NCBI GenBank assembly: GCA_041946865.1
Contig: JBHGBF010000027.1
Location: 1-34,244, forward strand
Length of the DNA: 34,244 nucleotides
Origin: RPQK01 sp041946865
Lineage (GTDB): Bacteria > Acidobacteriota > UBA6911 > RPQK01
Reading direction: 5' to 3'
Below, one piece after another: positions 16,864-24,886 of this stretch. The notes beneath the pieces were generated by a model that saw only the letters and a list, made by a program, of their open reading frames with translations, did no database searches and was not told the DNA's origin. Within the stretch, counting starts at the first letter, position 1; each line of letters begins with the position of its first letter. Both the position numbers and the translations under genes were made by a program.

Positions 16864-18099
16864 TTACTCGTACCGCAGGCACTCGATCGGGTCCAGGTTC
16901 GACGCCTGGACGGCGGGATAGATCCCGAACAGCAGCCCGACGGCCGAACTGACCCCAAAGGACAGCACGATCGAAGCGACGGTGATGATCGTGCTCCAGC
17001 CGGAATACATGGCCACGAGGCGGGAAATGCCGTAGCCGAGCGCGACCCCAATGATCCCGCCGGAGAGACTGATGGCAATTGCCTCGGTCATGAACTGGAC
17101 CCGGATGTCGAGCTTGCGCGCGCCCAGCGCGCGCCGCAGGCCGATCTCGTTGGTCCGCTCGAGGACCGAAGCCAGCATGATGTTCATGATGCCGATCCCG
17201 CCGACCAGCAGGGATATACTGGCAATAGCACCCATAACGATGTTGAAGATGCCCTGCGTCCGCTGGTTCTGTTCGAGGAGTTTCTCTGGAACCACAATGG
17301 CGTAGTCGTCGACATAGCGGTGCATGGCTGACATCAGGTTATTGACGGTTGAAGCCTGTTCCTTCAGATCGGCCTGCGGGTGGGTTTCCACGATGACCTC
17401 GGTCAGTTCGTTTTCAATTGTGTCACCCTCGAACTTCTTGATGGCCGTCGTGATCGGGATGTAGATGTCGTTGTTCGGATTTTGGATTTTGACACCCTCG
17501 AACTCGGATTTCTCCACGTTCGCGTCGGCCAGCACCCCGATAACCGTAAGCCACTGATCATTGACCTTGATTTGCTTGTCGAGCACGTTCCCGAAACCGA
17601 ACAGCTTCTGTTTCGCGGCGATTCCCAGCACGCAGACCTGGCTGTTGGACTGCTCGTCAGACGGGAAGAAAAACGACCCCTGGAGGAGTTTCAGGTTCTG
17701 AATGGCAGGATAGGTACTGCTCACGCCCAGGACGCGACTGTCCGCCTTGCCGGTATCGGCCACGACCTGGAAGGTCTTGACCACTCTCTTGGCCGAAATC
17801 AACGGCTTTGGTTTGAGGACGGCCTGGAGGGCCTCGACGTCGCGCAGGCTCAATCCCAGCGACTCCGTGCGTATCTGCCGCAGCTCCTCGGTCTTGAATT
17901 CCTTGGCCTGGATAATGATATTGCGGATGCCGAAGCTTTCGATGATACGCAGGCTCTCTTTCTCTGCGCCGGCGCCGATCGACAGCATAGCGACGACCGC
18001 CCCGACCCCGAAGATCATGCCGAGCATCGTCAGAAACGAGCGAAGCTTGTGTCTGGTAAGGTCGGAGACGGCTACGGTCGCGCTCTCGAATGTGAACAT
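16864..18099 (-). CDS. ABC transporter permease, MacB/FtsX type, without fused ATPase
   Basis: The frame opens at a TTG (18108), but GGAG sits only 3 bases before it, so I prefer the ATG at 18099 (411 residues). Residues 8-44 are the N-terminal amphipathic and first membrane helix (DLTRHKLRSFLTMLGMIFGVGAVVAM). A MacB_PCD periplasmic domain covers about 45-250. Three further membrane helices follow (IASISLLVGGIGIMNIMLAS, AIAISLSGGIIGVALGYGIS, TVASIVLSFGVSSAVGLLFG), with ERTNEIGLRRALGARK between, the cytoplasmic coupling segment. MacB-type permeases transmit ATP-driven conformational change rather than carry substrate through the membrane. It is the last gene of an operon with three adaptors, after an intergenic hairpin; its ATPase is not in the window. 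Confidence 0.93.
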   Translation of the reverse strand: MFTFESATVAVSDLTRHKLRSFLTMLGMIFGVGAVVAMLSIGAGAEKESLRIIESFGIRNIIIQAKEFKTEELRQIRTESLGLSLRDVEALQAVLKPKPLISAKRVVKTFQVVADTGKADSRVLGVSSTYPAIQNLKLLQGSFFFPSDEQSNSQVCVLGIAAKQKLFGFGNVLDKQIKVNDQWLTVIGVLADANVEKSEFEGVKIQNPNNDIYIPITTAIKKFEGDTIENELTEVIVETHPQADLKEQASTVNNLMSAMHRYVDDYAIVVPEKLLEQNQRTQGIFNIVMGAIASISLLVGGIGIMNIMLASVLERTNEIGLRRALGARKLDIRVQFMTEAIAISLSGGIIGVALGYGISRLVAMYSGWSTIITVASIVLSFGVSSAVGLLFGIYPAVQASNLDPIECLRYE

Positions 18100-18162
18100 A
18101 AATTTCAAGATCTCCCCGGCCGTACGAGCCGGTTGATTGAGTTCATATTACGGCAAAGCTGG

Positions 18163-18191
18163 TCGATGCCGGCCATGGGGGCCGGCATCGA
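18163..18191 (-). terminator. 12-bp perfect stem hairpin inside the adaptor-permease operon
   Basis: TCGATGCCGGCC (18163-18174) and its exact reverse complement (18180-18191) enclose a 5-nt loop. It lies 5 bp past the stop of the third adaptor and 64 bp before the permease start. There is no U-run, so it may attenuate transcription or protect the upstream mRNA, changing adaptor:permease ratio. Confidence 0.5.
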
Positions 18192-18196
18192 GGCTG

Positions 18197-19585
18197 TCAG
18201 TGCCTGCCGCCAATGTGGATCATCATGGGGGGACCGCCGCGGCCACGCCGATCGCTTGCGCTCGCCTTGCTGAAATCGGGCAGGGTAAGCTTGCGCGTTT
18301 CGAAGGGGTTGCGTAATGCGATGACAGCGCCGTCCTCCACTCCGCTGAGAATCACGGCCTGCCCGTGCGTGCTCAAGCCGGTCTGGACGACCTTCGGCTT
18401 AAAGTCCTCGCCCTGCTGCACGTAGACCAGATCGTTCTTGTCCTTGGTCGTCACGGCGCTGGCTGGGACCACGAAACACCTGTCGTATTTCTCCAGGATC
18501 ACCTCGCCTTTCAGCGACATTCCGGGTCGAATGCGTTTCAGATCCGGTCCGGCGTCGGATATTTCGGCATCGCAAGTGAAGTACTTGAGCGGGGAGTTGC
18601 GCTCCAGGGCTGCCGCCAGCGTGGAGGCGTTTCGGATCTTCCCGTGGAACTCCTTCTCGGGGACTGCATCGAGCCGGATGACGACCTCCTGGCCTTTTGC
18701 CAGATGGCCGCCGTCTCTCTCCAGAACGTAGATCCGAGCCTGGAGGACCGCCAGATCCACGATCTCCACCAGGACTTGTCCTCCGAACGACTCGTCCCCG
18801 ACCTGCGGGTCGCGCCGGTGATCGCGCCGCCAGAGGACCAGACCTGCGGAGGGGGCCTTGAGCTCGAGAGCATTGAGCGTTTGTTCTGCCACGCTGATCT
18901 CGGCCTGCGCCTGGTTTCGTTCGATTGCGAGGATCTGCTGGTCCGAACGGGCGATTCGTCTCTGCGTCTTGCCCTTGTTGGTCAGGAAAGTCACGCGTTC
19001 CTTCGCGAACCCGGCGTCGATCTTGGCCTCGATGATTTCCCACTTGGAGAAAATCGTCTCGTCCTCGGGAAGGACGGTCATGACGTAGTCGTACTGCATC
19101 TCGGCGTCCTGCCGGTCGAGTCCCAGGACTTTTTCGTCGGTCGCCTGCTTGGCGGTGGTCAGCTTGGACCGCTCCTGATTCGCCTCGAGCGTGTTCTGCT
19201 GCTTCTCGAGGTTCAGCCGGGCGTCCGTGCTGTCATACCGTATGAGAACGTCGCCTTCCTCGACAAATGTCCCTTCGGGAATCAGCCAGGCAACTTTGAG
19301 ACTTCCCGAGCGGGTATTCGGTGTCGGCACCGGCGTGCTCCCCAAGCCCACGATTTCGCCAATCGCAGGGACTGTGAGGCGGAAGGGCTCCTTGGTCAAT
19401 CTTGCCACCGGCACGGGATCCTCGTCGGCGGGGACAAAGGCTTTCGTCACCCGGCCGCGCAGATCTTCCCGGTAGGTGAAAGCGACAATAATCGCTACTA
19501 CCACCAGCAGGAGGGCCAGCAGGCGCGCAATCCGACCGGCGAGGAGTCGACGTTTTGAGCCGTCAAGTGTTGGTTTGCTTGTCAT
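18197..19585 (-). CDS. Periplasmic adaptor subunit, HlyD/MacA-like (third of three)
   Basis: 462 residues; GAGGT lies just before the ATG, 9 bp after the preceding gene. One N-terminal membrane helix (LLALLLVVVAIIVAF) anchors it in the inner membrane. The order is typical of membrane-fusion proteins: half-lipoyl strand (WLIPEGTFVEEGDVLIRYD), a long helical hairpin of about 140 residues (LNLEKQQNTLEANQERSK through IERNQAQAEISVAEQTLN), second half-lipoyl (LKAPSAGLVLWRRD), beta-barrel, and membrane-proximal domain (PGMSLKGEVILEKYD, VVPASAVTTKD). The C-terminal tail is Gly/Arg-rich and ends in MMIHIGGRH, an unusual histidine-containing end that might bind metal (inference). It acts as a bridge between the inner-membrane permease and an outer-membrane channel not seen here. 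Confidence 0.9.
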   Translation of the reverse strand: MTSKPTLDGSKRRLLAGRIARLLALLLVVVAIIVAFTYREDLRGRVTKAFVPADEDPVPVARLTKEPFRLTVPAIGEIVGLGSTPVPTPNTRSGSLKVAWLIPEGTFVEEGDVLIRYDSTDARLNLEKQQNTLEANQERSKLTTAKQATDEKVLGLDRQDAEMQYDYVMTVLPEDETIFSKWEIIEAKIDAGFAKERVTFLTNKGKTQRRIARSDQQILAIERNQAQAEISVAEQTLNALELKAPSAGLVLWRRDHRRDPQVGDESFGGQVLVEIVDLAVLQARIYVLERDGGHLAKGQEVVIRLDAVPEKEFHGKIRNASTLAAALERNSPLKYFTCDAEISDAGPDLKRIRPGMSLKGEVILEKYDRCFVVPASAVTTKDKNDLVYVQQGEDFKPKVVQTGLSTHGQAVILSGVEDGAVIALRNPFETRKLTLPDFSKASASDRRGRGGPPMMIHIGGRH

Positions 19586-19594
19586 GAGATGACC

Positions 19595-20827
19595 TCAAAG
19601 TCTCGGTTTAGTCCGGATTCTCTCGTTGGCCCGCAGCCCGGAGTCGACCAGGGCCGTTAGCCCGTCATTGGTCCGAAGTGTGATTTCCCGCCACTCCCAA
19701 GCCTGTTCAACGGGCTTCCAGACCTGGACAAACGAGCGGCCGTCACGCTCCTGGATACAGGACAAAGGAACAACCAGAGCGCCGGAGTAGCGGCCGACCT
19801 GGATCTGTGCCTTCAAACTCATCCCCGGCCGCAACTGCCTGATCAGATCGGAGTCCTTGTTAATCTCGACAAAGGCCTCCGTCACCTTCTGCGGCCGGTC
19901 AAAAGTCAACTGCTTCAAGATGGCGCTGATCGACGTGATCTTTCCCGAGAAGGACTTGCCCTGGAGGGCATCCACGGCAATGGACGCTTCCTGTCCTGGT
20001 TTCACCTTCCCGGCGTCCACTTCATCCACGTAGAGCTTGGCCCGGAGCGTATTCAGGTCTGGGATCTCCAGCACGGTGTCCAGGGCAAAGACATTGCTGC
20101 CGATTTGCCGGGCCTCGTTGTTCCAGTCGCGCTTGTAAATGACGACGCCGGACACCGGTGCTCGGACCGTCAGCTTCTCCATGGCCTCCATGAGCGCATC
20201 CAGGTGATTGCGGTAGTGATTCCCGTTGCTGCGTGAGATCTGCAGATCCAGCTGGCCGGCGGCTTCGAAGTTCTTGAGTTTGGCTTCGAGGAATTCCAGT
20301 CTCTTTTTGGCGGCGTCGCGGCGGATGCGCGTCTCCTCGACGGTCAGCGCGCTTTCGAGTTCGACCTGGTAGTTCAGCTTGTTGTCCAGCTTGCCGTACT
20401 CAGCCCTCGCCTCTTCGACCGTCAGCCTCAACTCGCGCAGTTGAATATCAAAATCCGAGCGCTTCTTCTGGTATTCCTCCTGGACGCGCTGCAGATTGGC
20501 CGTCTGCTCCCGCATCCGTCGGGCCACGTCCGAGGTGTCGAACTCGACCAGGAAGTCTCCTTCCGAGACCTCGGCTCCTTCCTCGACCATACGGGCCAGC
20601 CGAAAACGGAATTCGTTACGGATCTGGGGCGGGCCGATGCTGACGCTGCTGGTCGCTTCCAGAGTGCCGGTGGCGGTGATGAGCACGGGATAGTCGACCT
20701 TTTCCACAGCGATCAGGTCCTTATCGCTGACCGCGGCGGAGGCCAGCTGTATCCGGTAAAACGACACGCCGCCGGCGACCAGGACCAGGACCGCAATCAC
20801 TATGTATATCGTCTTCTTGACGTTCAC
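19595..20827 (-). CDS. Periplasmic adaptor subunit, HlyD/MacA-like (second of three)
   Basis: The frame opens at 20875, but GGGAGGAG at the end of the preceding gene sits ideally before the GTG at 20827, one base past that gene's TAA, so I use this start (410 residues). Membrane helix: KKTIYIVIAVLVLVAGGVSFY. The lipoyl halves are at MVEEGAEVSEGDFLVEFD and VRAPVSGVVIYKRDWNN, with a strongly charged coiled-coil hairpin of about 140 residues between them (VQEEYQKKRSDFDIQLRELR). Beta-barrel and proximal segments (RPGMSLKAQIQVGRYSG, VVPLSCIQERDG) follow. It is a clear relative of the genes on each side, so this operon holds three adaptor paralogues in a row. Partner specificity cannot be read from sequence. 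Confidence 0.91.
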   Translation of the reverse strand: MNVKKTIYIVIAVLVLVAGGVSFYRIQLASAAVSDKDLIAVEKVDYPVLITATGTLEATSSVSIGPPQIRNEFRFRLARMVEEGAEVSEGDFLVEFDTSDVARRMREQTANLQRVQEEYQKKRSDFDIQLRELRLTVEEARAEYGKLDNKLNYQVELESALTVEETRIRRDAAKKRLEFLEAKLKNFEAAGQLDLQISRSNGNHYRNHLDALMEAMEKLTVRAPVSGVVIYKRDWNNEARQIGSNVFALDTVLEIPDLNTLRAKLYVDEVDAGKVKPGQEASIAVDALQGKSFSGKITSISAILKQLTFDRPQKVTEAFVEINKDSDLIRQLRPGMSLKAQIQVGRYSGALVVPLSCIQERDGRSFVQVWKPVEQAWEWREITLRTNDGLTALVDSGLRANERIRTKPRL

Positions 20828-20828
20828 C

Positions 20829-22097
20829 TTACTCCTCCCACACCTTCTGCACCGGCAACAGGGAGTCGCCGGCACTGAGACCGGACCTGATCTCGACCAG
20901 AGTGTCGCCGAATGCGCCTACGTCCACGATCTGCCTTGTCGTTTCCGGTTTTTCGGTTTTCTTCAGCACATAGTACCGGCCTTGAGAGTCAAGTCCGAGG
21001 TATTCGCGCGGAATGGCGGTGGCCTTCTCGGCCAATTTGATCCCGAACATGACCCGCGCGGTCATTCCCGGCTTCATTACGGTGGGGTCGACTTTGTCGG
21101 GTTTAATCACGGCCCGGAACACCTTCTGCTGGGAAGCGAACCCCTTCCGGCTGGCCACGCTCGTCAAGGAGAGAACTGTCCCCTGATAGGTCGGACCTGG
21201 GGCCGCGTCCAGGGTAAAGCTGCATCTCATTCCTTTCGAGAGCAGGCTGAGCTCCGTGTCGTAGACCAGTCCGATGACCTGCATGCTTGACAGGTCGGGC
21301 AGCTCGACGACAGGCATCCCGGGAAAGATATTGTCTCCGACTTGGATCTTCCGGTTGCTTGCCCAGTTGTCTCCATAGATCACGATACCGTCCTGAGGGG
21401 CCAATATCCGTAGCAGAGCGACGTCGCCCTCGATCTTCTTCAGGTCGATCTCGGCTTGGGCGCGGTTGATCTCGACCAGGGCCATTTGCGTCGGGCGGCT
21501 CTTGTCGAAATTGTCGAGCTGCTCCTTGGCCTTGGTCAGCGCCAGGCGTGCTCTCTCCAGATCCAGCTGGTATTTCTGGTAGGTATTTGCCGCCAGCAGC
21601 TCGGGCGGTGTCTTGGCGTACAGCTCGGCGACCTTCAGGTTGGCCTCCGCCTGGGCCACCGCATTGAGCAGGTCGCAGCGCTGCGCTTCGAGATCGGCTT
21701 TCGTCTTCTCGATCGTCAGTTTGGCTTCATCGAGCCTGCGTTCGTACTCCGATCTCTGACTGATAAGGGCCGAAGAATCGAATTCGACCAGGCGCTCGCC
21801 CTGCTTGATTTGGGAGCCTTCCGGCGCGAGATAGGTGACGACGCTCGAGAAGGAACTTCGAATCCGGGGCACGGAGATCTGCACTGCGTTTGCGGCCCGA
21901 AGCTCGCCGGTTATGAAGAACTTCTTGAATATGTCGGTCTGCGCCGGCTTGACGGTTTGCGCTTTGGACGCCGCCGGCTTATTTGCCGCATTTGCCGGCG
22001 TCTGCCTGGTTTCTGCGAAGAGCAGGGATCCGACCAGGAGCAGGACCACCGATGTACAGACCTTCAGGAGATGGGGTCGTTGGATTTCTCTGAGCAT
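20829..22097 (-). CDS. Periplasmic adaptor subunit, HlyD-like (first of three)
   Basis: 422 residues, start ATG 11 bp after the preceding stop, without a strong ribosome-binding site, suggesting coupling. The N-terminus has a hydrophobic segment (VCTSVVLLLVGSLLFAE) that looks like a cleaved signal more than an anchor, followed by an Ala/Pro/Lys-rich linker. The adaptor core is readable: YLAPEGSQIKQGERLVEFD, a helical hairpin (YERRLDEAKLTIEKTKADLE through LERARLALTKAKEQLDNFD), ILAPQDGIVIYGDNW, and PGMTARVMFGIKL with AIPREYLGLDSQG. It differs from the next two adaptors by lacking a clear transmembrane anchor. It is the second gene of the operon after the peptidase-like gene. Confidence 0.9.
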   Translation of the reverse strand: MLREIQRPHLLKVCTSVVLLLVGSLLFAETRQTPANAANKPAASKAQTVKPAQTDIFKKFFITGELRAANAVQISVPRIRSSFSSVVTYLAPEGSQIKQGERLVEFDSSALISQRSEYERRLDEAKLTIEKTKADLEAQRCDLLNAVAQAEANLKVAELYAKTPPELLAANTYQKYQLDLERARLALTKAKEQLDNFDKSRPTQMALVEINRAQAEIDLKKIEGDVALLRILAPQDGIVIYGDNWASNRKIQVGDNIFPGMPVVELPDLSSMQVIGLVYDTELSLLSKGMRCSFTLDAAPGPTYQGTVLSLTSVASRKGFASQQKVFRAVIKPDKVDPTVMKPGMTARVMFGIKLAEKATAIPREYLGLDSQGRYYVLKKTEKPETTRQIVDVGAFGDTLVEIRSGLSAGDSLLPVQKVWEE

Positions 22098-22108
22098 AAT
22101 GACTCTGT

Positions 22109-23245
22109 CTATGGCTGAGGCGGTCTTTCCGGCCCGCCCGTGCGCATTCGAAACTCCTGGCCGGGCTCAGGCTGCTGAGTCTTCAACCAGGCCGTCCATT
22201 CCTCCTCGACCTTGTCGAGGTCGGCGCCGATCGAGGGGAGCGCCTTGATTGCCTCGACCGCGTCCTTATCCTGAAGCGCGACACTGACGATTTCCTTGAC
22301 CGGGTCGATTCCAGCTTTTTGAACCAGGTAGGTGAAAAAAGCGGCTGACTGGCCGTCGAACATCATCCGGTCCTGCTGATCCTTCGGCAGAGTGCGCGGC
22401 CCACCCATGCGCATGCCCCCTGAAACCGCGCCCGGGGTTTCGACCCGGTCACCGCCAGACGGTGTCCCGCCGCCGGACCGTTCCGTCCGGATCACGAATT
22501 GGCCGCCGCCCCCTCCCTCTGAGCCGGGCGCCACGAACGGCCGCGACATGGTCAGCATGTCTTCGAGCGGGAAAAGCTCCTCAACGTGCTGCTGCAGGAA
22601 CCGGACGTTGCTTCCGCCCCCGCTGGCATAGGAAGCGATGCCGATATCGAGCCAGTCCGGCAACGGGCTGCGTCCCATGTCGTCAACCCGCGAGAGGCGG
22701 AATTCCGTCTGCGGCGCCAGTGCTGCCTGCAGCAGGGCGAAAGTCATCTGGCGGGCCGCATCGCGGGCCATCCCCGCCTCGAGCATGGGCCGCATCTCCG
22801 CGGACCGACTGCGGATTCTTTCCAACCGCTCGGTCATCTGCGCCGCATCACCACCCGCCTGCGCCATTTGCGCCTTGATGCGCTGCATCATCTCGTCGGC
22901 GCGGGCTTCAGGAGTCAGCACCAGCAATAACCAGGTGAAGCCCATCCTCAAAGCGCGAGGCTCGTAGACCGCATCTTTCTGGGCCAAAGTGGAGCAAACG
23001 AAGATCGCCCCCGGGGGAAGATCCCGGCCGAGCAGGTCCGCCACCCGCTGTCGAGCTTCCGCCACCGGTTTTTCAAAGGGTGCCACAGCCGCGCGACTCG
23101 AGGCGAAGAAATCAATTCCCTGGACTATCCCCTTGAACTGGTTGAAGTCCCTGAAGCCTTGAGTCCGTGATCCAGGCGCGGGCGACGAAGCTGTCAGCAG
23201 CAAAAAGGCGAACCACCACAGGGCGCGCCGCGGAAGACCGAACAT
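22109..23245 (-). CDS. Secreted protein resembling a degenerate peptidase-MA-like domain
   Basis: 378 residues, ATG preceded by GGGGG at 9 bases. Signal peptide at 1-25 (ALWWFAFLLLTASSPAPGS). I do not recognise a firm family. The arrangement of a helix at 159-176 (RQMTFALLQAAL) followed by LPDWLDIGIASYASGG at 195-210 resembles gluzincin/peptidase-MA proteins, where a HExxH helix precedes an 'LPxWLxEGxAxY' motif. Here both the HExxH and the later Glu are absent, so it would be catalytically dead (inference). A Gly/Ser-rich linker runs about 240-285. The C-terminal helix pair (IDPVKEIVSVALQDKDAVEA) is also like that family. It is the first gene of the operon with three adaptors and a permease, so a binding or assembly role in export is plausible. 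Confidence 0.65.
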   Translation of the reverse strand: MFGLPRRALWWFAFLLLTASSPAPGSRTQGFRDFNQFKGIVQGIDFFASSRAAVAPFEKPVAEARQRVADLLGRDLPPGAIFVCSTLAQKDAVYEPRALRMGFTWLLLVLTPEARADEMMQRIKAQMAQAGGDAAQMTERLERIRSRSAEMRPMLEAGMARDAARQMTFALLQAALAPQTEFRLSRVDDMGRSPLPDWLDIGIASYASGGGSNVRFLQQHVEELFPLEDMLTMSRPFVAPGSEGGGGGQFVIRTERSGGGTPSGGDRVETPGAVSGGMRMGGPRTLPKDQQDRMMFDGQSAAFFTYLVQKAGIDPVKEIVSVALQDKDAVEAIKALPSIGADLDKVEEEWTAWLKTQQPEPGQEFRMRTGGPERPPQP

Positions 23246-23306
23246 GGTTACAAACCCCCAATGAATGTTCCGCTATTTAGTACGTAGATGAGACAGTTGT
23301 GTTTCG

Positions 23307-23312
23307 TGTCAA
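23307..23312 (-). promoter_or_regulatory. Candidate -35 box for the five-gene export operon
   Basis: A perfect TTGACA on the minus strand, 62 bp before the start at 23245, in the 142-bp gap after asd. A convincing -10 is not seen at 17 bp; TACGTA at about 20 bp is the nearest TAxxxx-type candidate. Weak support for an operon promoter separate from asd. Confidence 0.25.
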
Positions 23313-23387
23313 GAAGCAATCTTGCGGGTTGTGACCAGCCACATTCGCCCGAGCCCCTCTGTTCGCCCGGGTCCGGTCCGGTTCCGC

Positions 23388-24503
23388 TCAGCCGATATGT
23401 TCCAGCACGATCCGCAAGATCCTGCGAATCGGTTCGGCGGCGCCCCAGAGCAGCTGATCGCCGACGGTAAACAGAGCGCAGTACTGCGGCCCGATGTTCA
23501 TTTTTCGAAGCCGGCCGACTGCGACCGTCAGAGTGCCGGAGACAGCCGCAGGCGTGAGTTGCCGGATCGTGGCTTCCCGCGTGTTGGGAACCAGGGTGAC
23601 CCAGTCGTGAGCCTCGGAGACGAGAGACGCTATCTCGTCCAGCGGAACATCGGCGCGCAGTTTGACGGTCAGTCCCTGGCTGTGGCAACGCATCGCGCCT
23701 ATACGGACGCATAGCCCGTCGACCGGGATTGGCGAGGTCGTCTCCAGAATTTTGTTGGTTTCGGCAAAGCCCTTCCATTCCTCCCGGGTCTGGCCGGTAT
23801 CCATCGGCCTGTCGATCCAGGGTATCAGGCTCGCGGCCAGGGGGACGCCGAAACTCTCTACTGGAAGCGAGTTGTTACGCAGGGTGTGGGTCACGGCAGC
23901 GTCCAGGTCAAGTGCGGTCGAAGCCGGGCGGGAAAGGACGGCAGAGGCGGTTTCCGCCAGGCCGGTCATCTGCTTCATGAGCTCGATCATGTTCTTGGCG
24001 CCGGCCCCGGAGGCCGCCTGATAGGTCATCGACGATACCCACTCCACGACTCCGGCCTTGAACAGACCGGCGAGCGCCATGAGCATGAGACTGACAGTGC
24101 AGTTCCCGCCGACGTAGGTTTTGATGCCCGCAGAGAGGCCGCGGTCGATCACGTGACGATTGACCGGATCGAGCACGATAATGCTGTCGTCACGCATGCG
24201 GAGCGTGGAGGCGGCATCGATCCAGTAGCCCGTCCAGCCGGATTTCCGGAGTGAATCGTAAACCTTGCCCGTGTAATCGCCGCCCTGGCACGTCACGATA
24301 ATGTCCATGCAGGACAAGACGCTGTCGTTGAAGGCATCAGCGAGCGGCGGCAACTCGATCCCGAGTTGCGGCGCCGGGCCGCCGACTTGTGACGTGGAGA
24401 AAAACAGAGGTTCAAACCCGGCAAAGTCGTTCTCCGCCCGCATGCGCTCCATGAGCACCGATCCGACCATGCCTCGCCATCCGACAAAACCCACCCTGAG
24501 CAT
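23388..24503 (-). CDS. asd: Aspartate-semialdehyde dehydrogenase
   Basis: 371 residues, with AAGAAGGAG before the ATG. It reduces aspartyl-4-phosphate to aspartate semialdehyde with NADPH, the branch step to lysine/diaminopimelate, threonine and methionine, in the cytoplasm. The N-terminal Rossmann motif is VGFVGWRGMVGSVLMERM. The catalytic cysteine is Cys135 in GGNCTVSLML and the histidine is His274 in GAMRCHSQG; both positions coincide with those I recall for the E. coli enzyme, and the length is near the Gram-negative type. YQAASGAGAKNM and the C-terminal QLLWGAAEPIRRILRI are further family marks. It appears monocistronic: upstream is the noncoding repeat region, and downstream a 142-bp gap before the export operon. 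Confidence 0.97.
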   Translation of the reverse strand: MLRVGFVGWRGMVGSVLMERMRAENDFAGFEPLFFSTSQVGGPAPQLGIELPPLADAFNDSVLSCMDIIVTCQGGDYTGKVYDSLRKSGWTGYWIDAASTLRMRDDSIIVLDPVNRHVIDRGLSAGIKTYVGGNCTVSLMLMALAGLFKAGVVEWVSSMTYQAASGAGAKNMIELMKQMTGLAETASAVLSRPASTALDLDAAVTHTLRNNSLPVESFGVPLAASLIPWIDRPMDTGQTREEWKGFAETNKILETTSPIPVDGLCVRIGAMRCHSQGLTVKLRADVPLDEIASLVSEAHDWVTLVPNTREATIRQLTPAAVSGTLTVAVGRLRKMNIGPQYCALFTVGDQLLWGAAEPIRRILRIVLEHIG

Positions 24504-24589
24504 AGTTCTCCTTCTTCAGGCCAAAACGGTTAAAAGAAAATGATAACCCGAAAGAGAGTCCCAACCGAGCGAGTTTTTGTCTGGGCTGC

Positions 24590-24712
24590 GCGAAAAGCGC
24601 CATCCCGCATACTCCAATGACATAGGTGTCGCGATTTGCCGGGAACGCGGCCGACACGGCGATGGATGGAAAAGACAAGCGCTCGGACGCGCACCACCGC
24701 GGAAGAGTCAGC
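24590..24712. repeat. Direct repeat element, copy A (upstream flank of the RHS remnant)
   Basis: About 120 bp matching 27759-27876 in the same orientation. The best-conserved core starts GCCGGGAACGCGGCCGACAC and continues through AAAGACAAGCGCTCGGACGC to CGCACCACC, with three mismatches over about 60 bp. The left part (GCGAAAAG, then CCATCCCGCAT and CTCCAA) also matches, with short indels. No good reading frame, hairpin or transposase is apparent. The remaining bases of the 383-bp gap from 24504 to 24886 show nothing else I can identify. Confidence 0.8.
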
Positions 24713-24886
24713 AGGCCGACCGCAGCGGGGATCATCGTTCAAGGCTTGAACCGCGGACAGTCCCTCGCAGAGCCCTCCTGACGAGCAATAGGGCAGGTAT
24801 CAATCCAAGAACGAACAAAAGGCGAGCAGAGATCTTGCGGCTGTGTACAGCATCGATCTATGTTTCATCGTCGGTTACTTCATCGA

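Noticed and set aside
15396..17078. 560-codon open frame on the minus strand
   Set aside because: It is antisense to the S10 carboxypeptidase with its full catalytic triad and also runs into the permease gene.
23248..23778. 176-codon minus-strand frame overlapping the 3' end of asd
   Set aside because: It overlaps the asd coding region in another frame, and asd is conserved to its C-terminus. The part beyond asd has no protein-like pattern.
24504..24886. A tRNA or other structured RNA gene in the gap beside asd
   Set aside because: No cloverleaf, CCA end or anticodon-arm pattern was found by eye on either strand. The gap is explained in part by repeat copy A.
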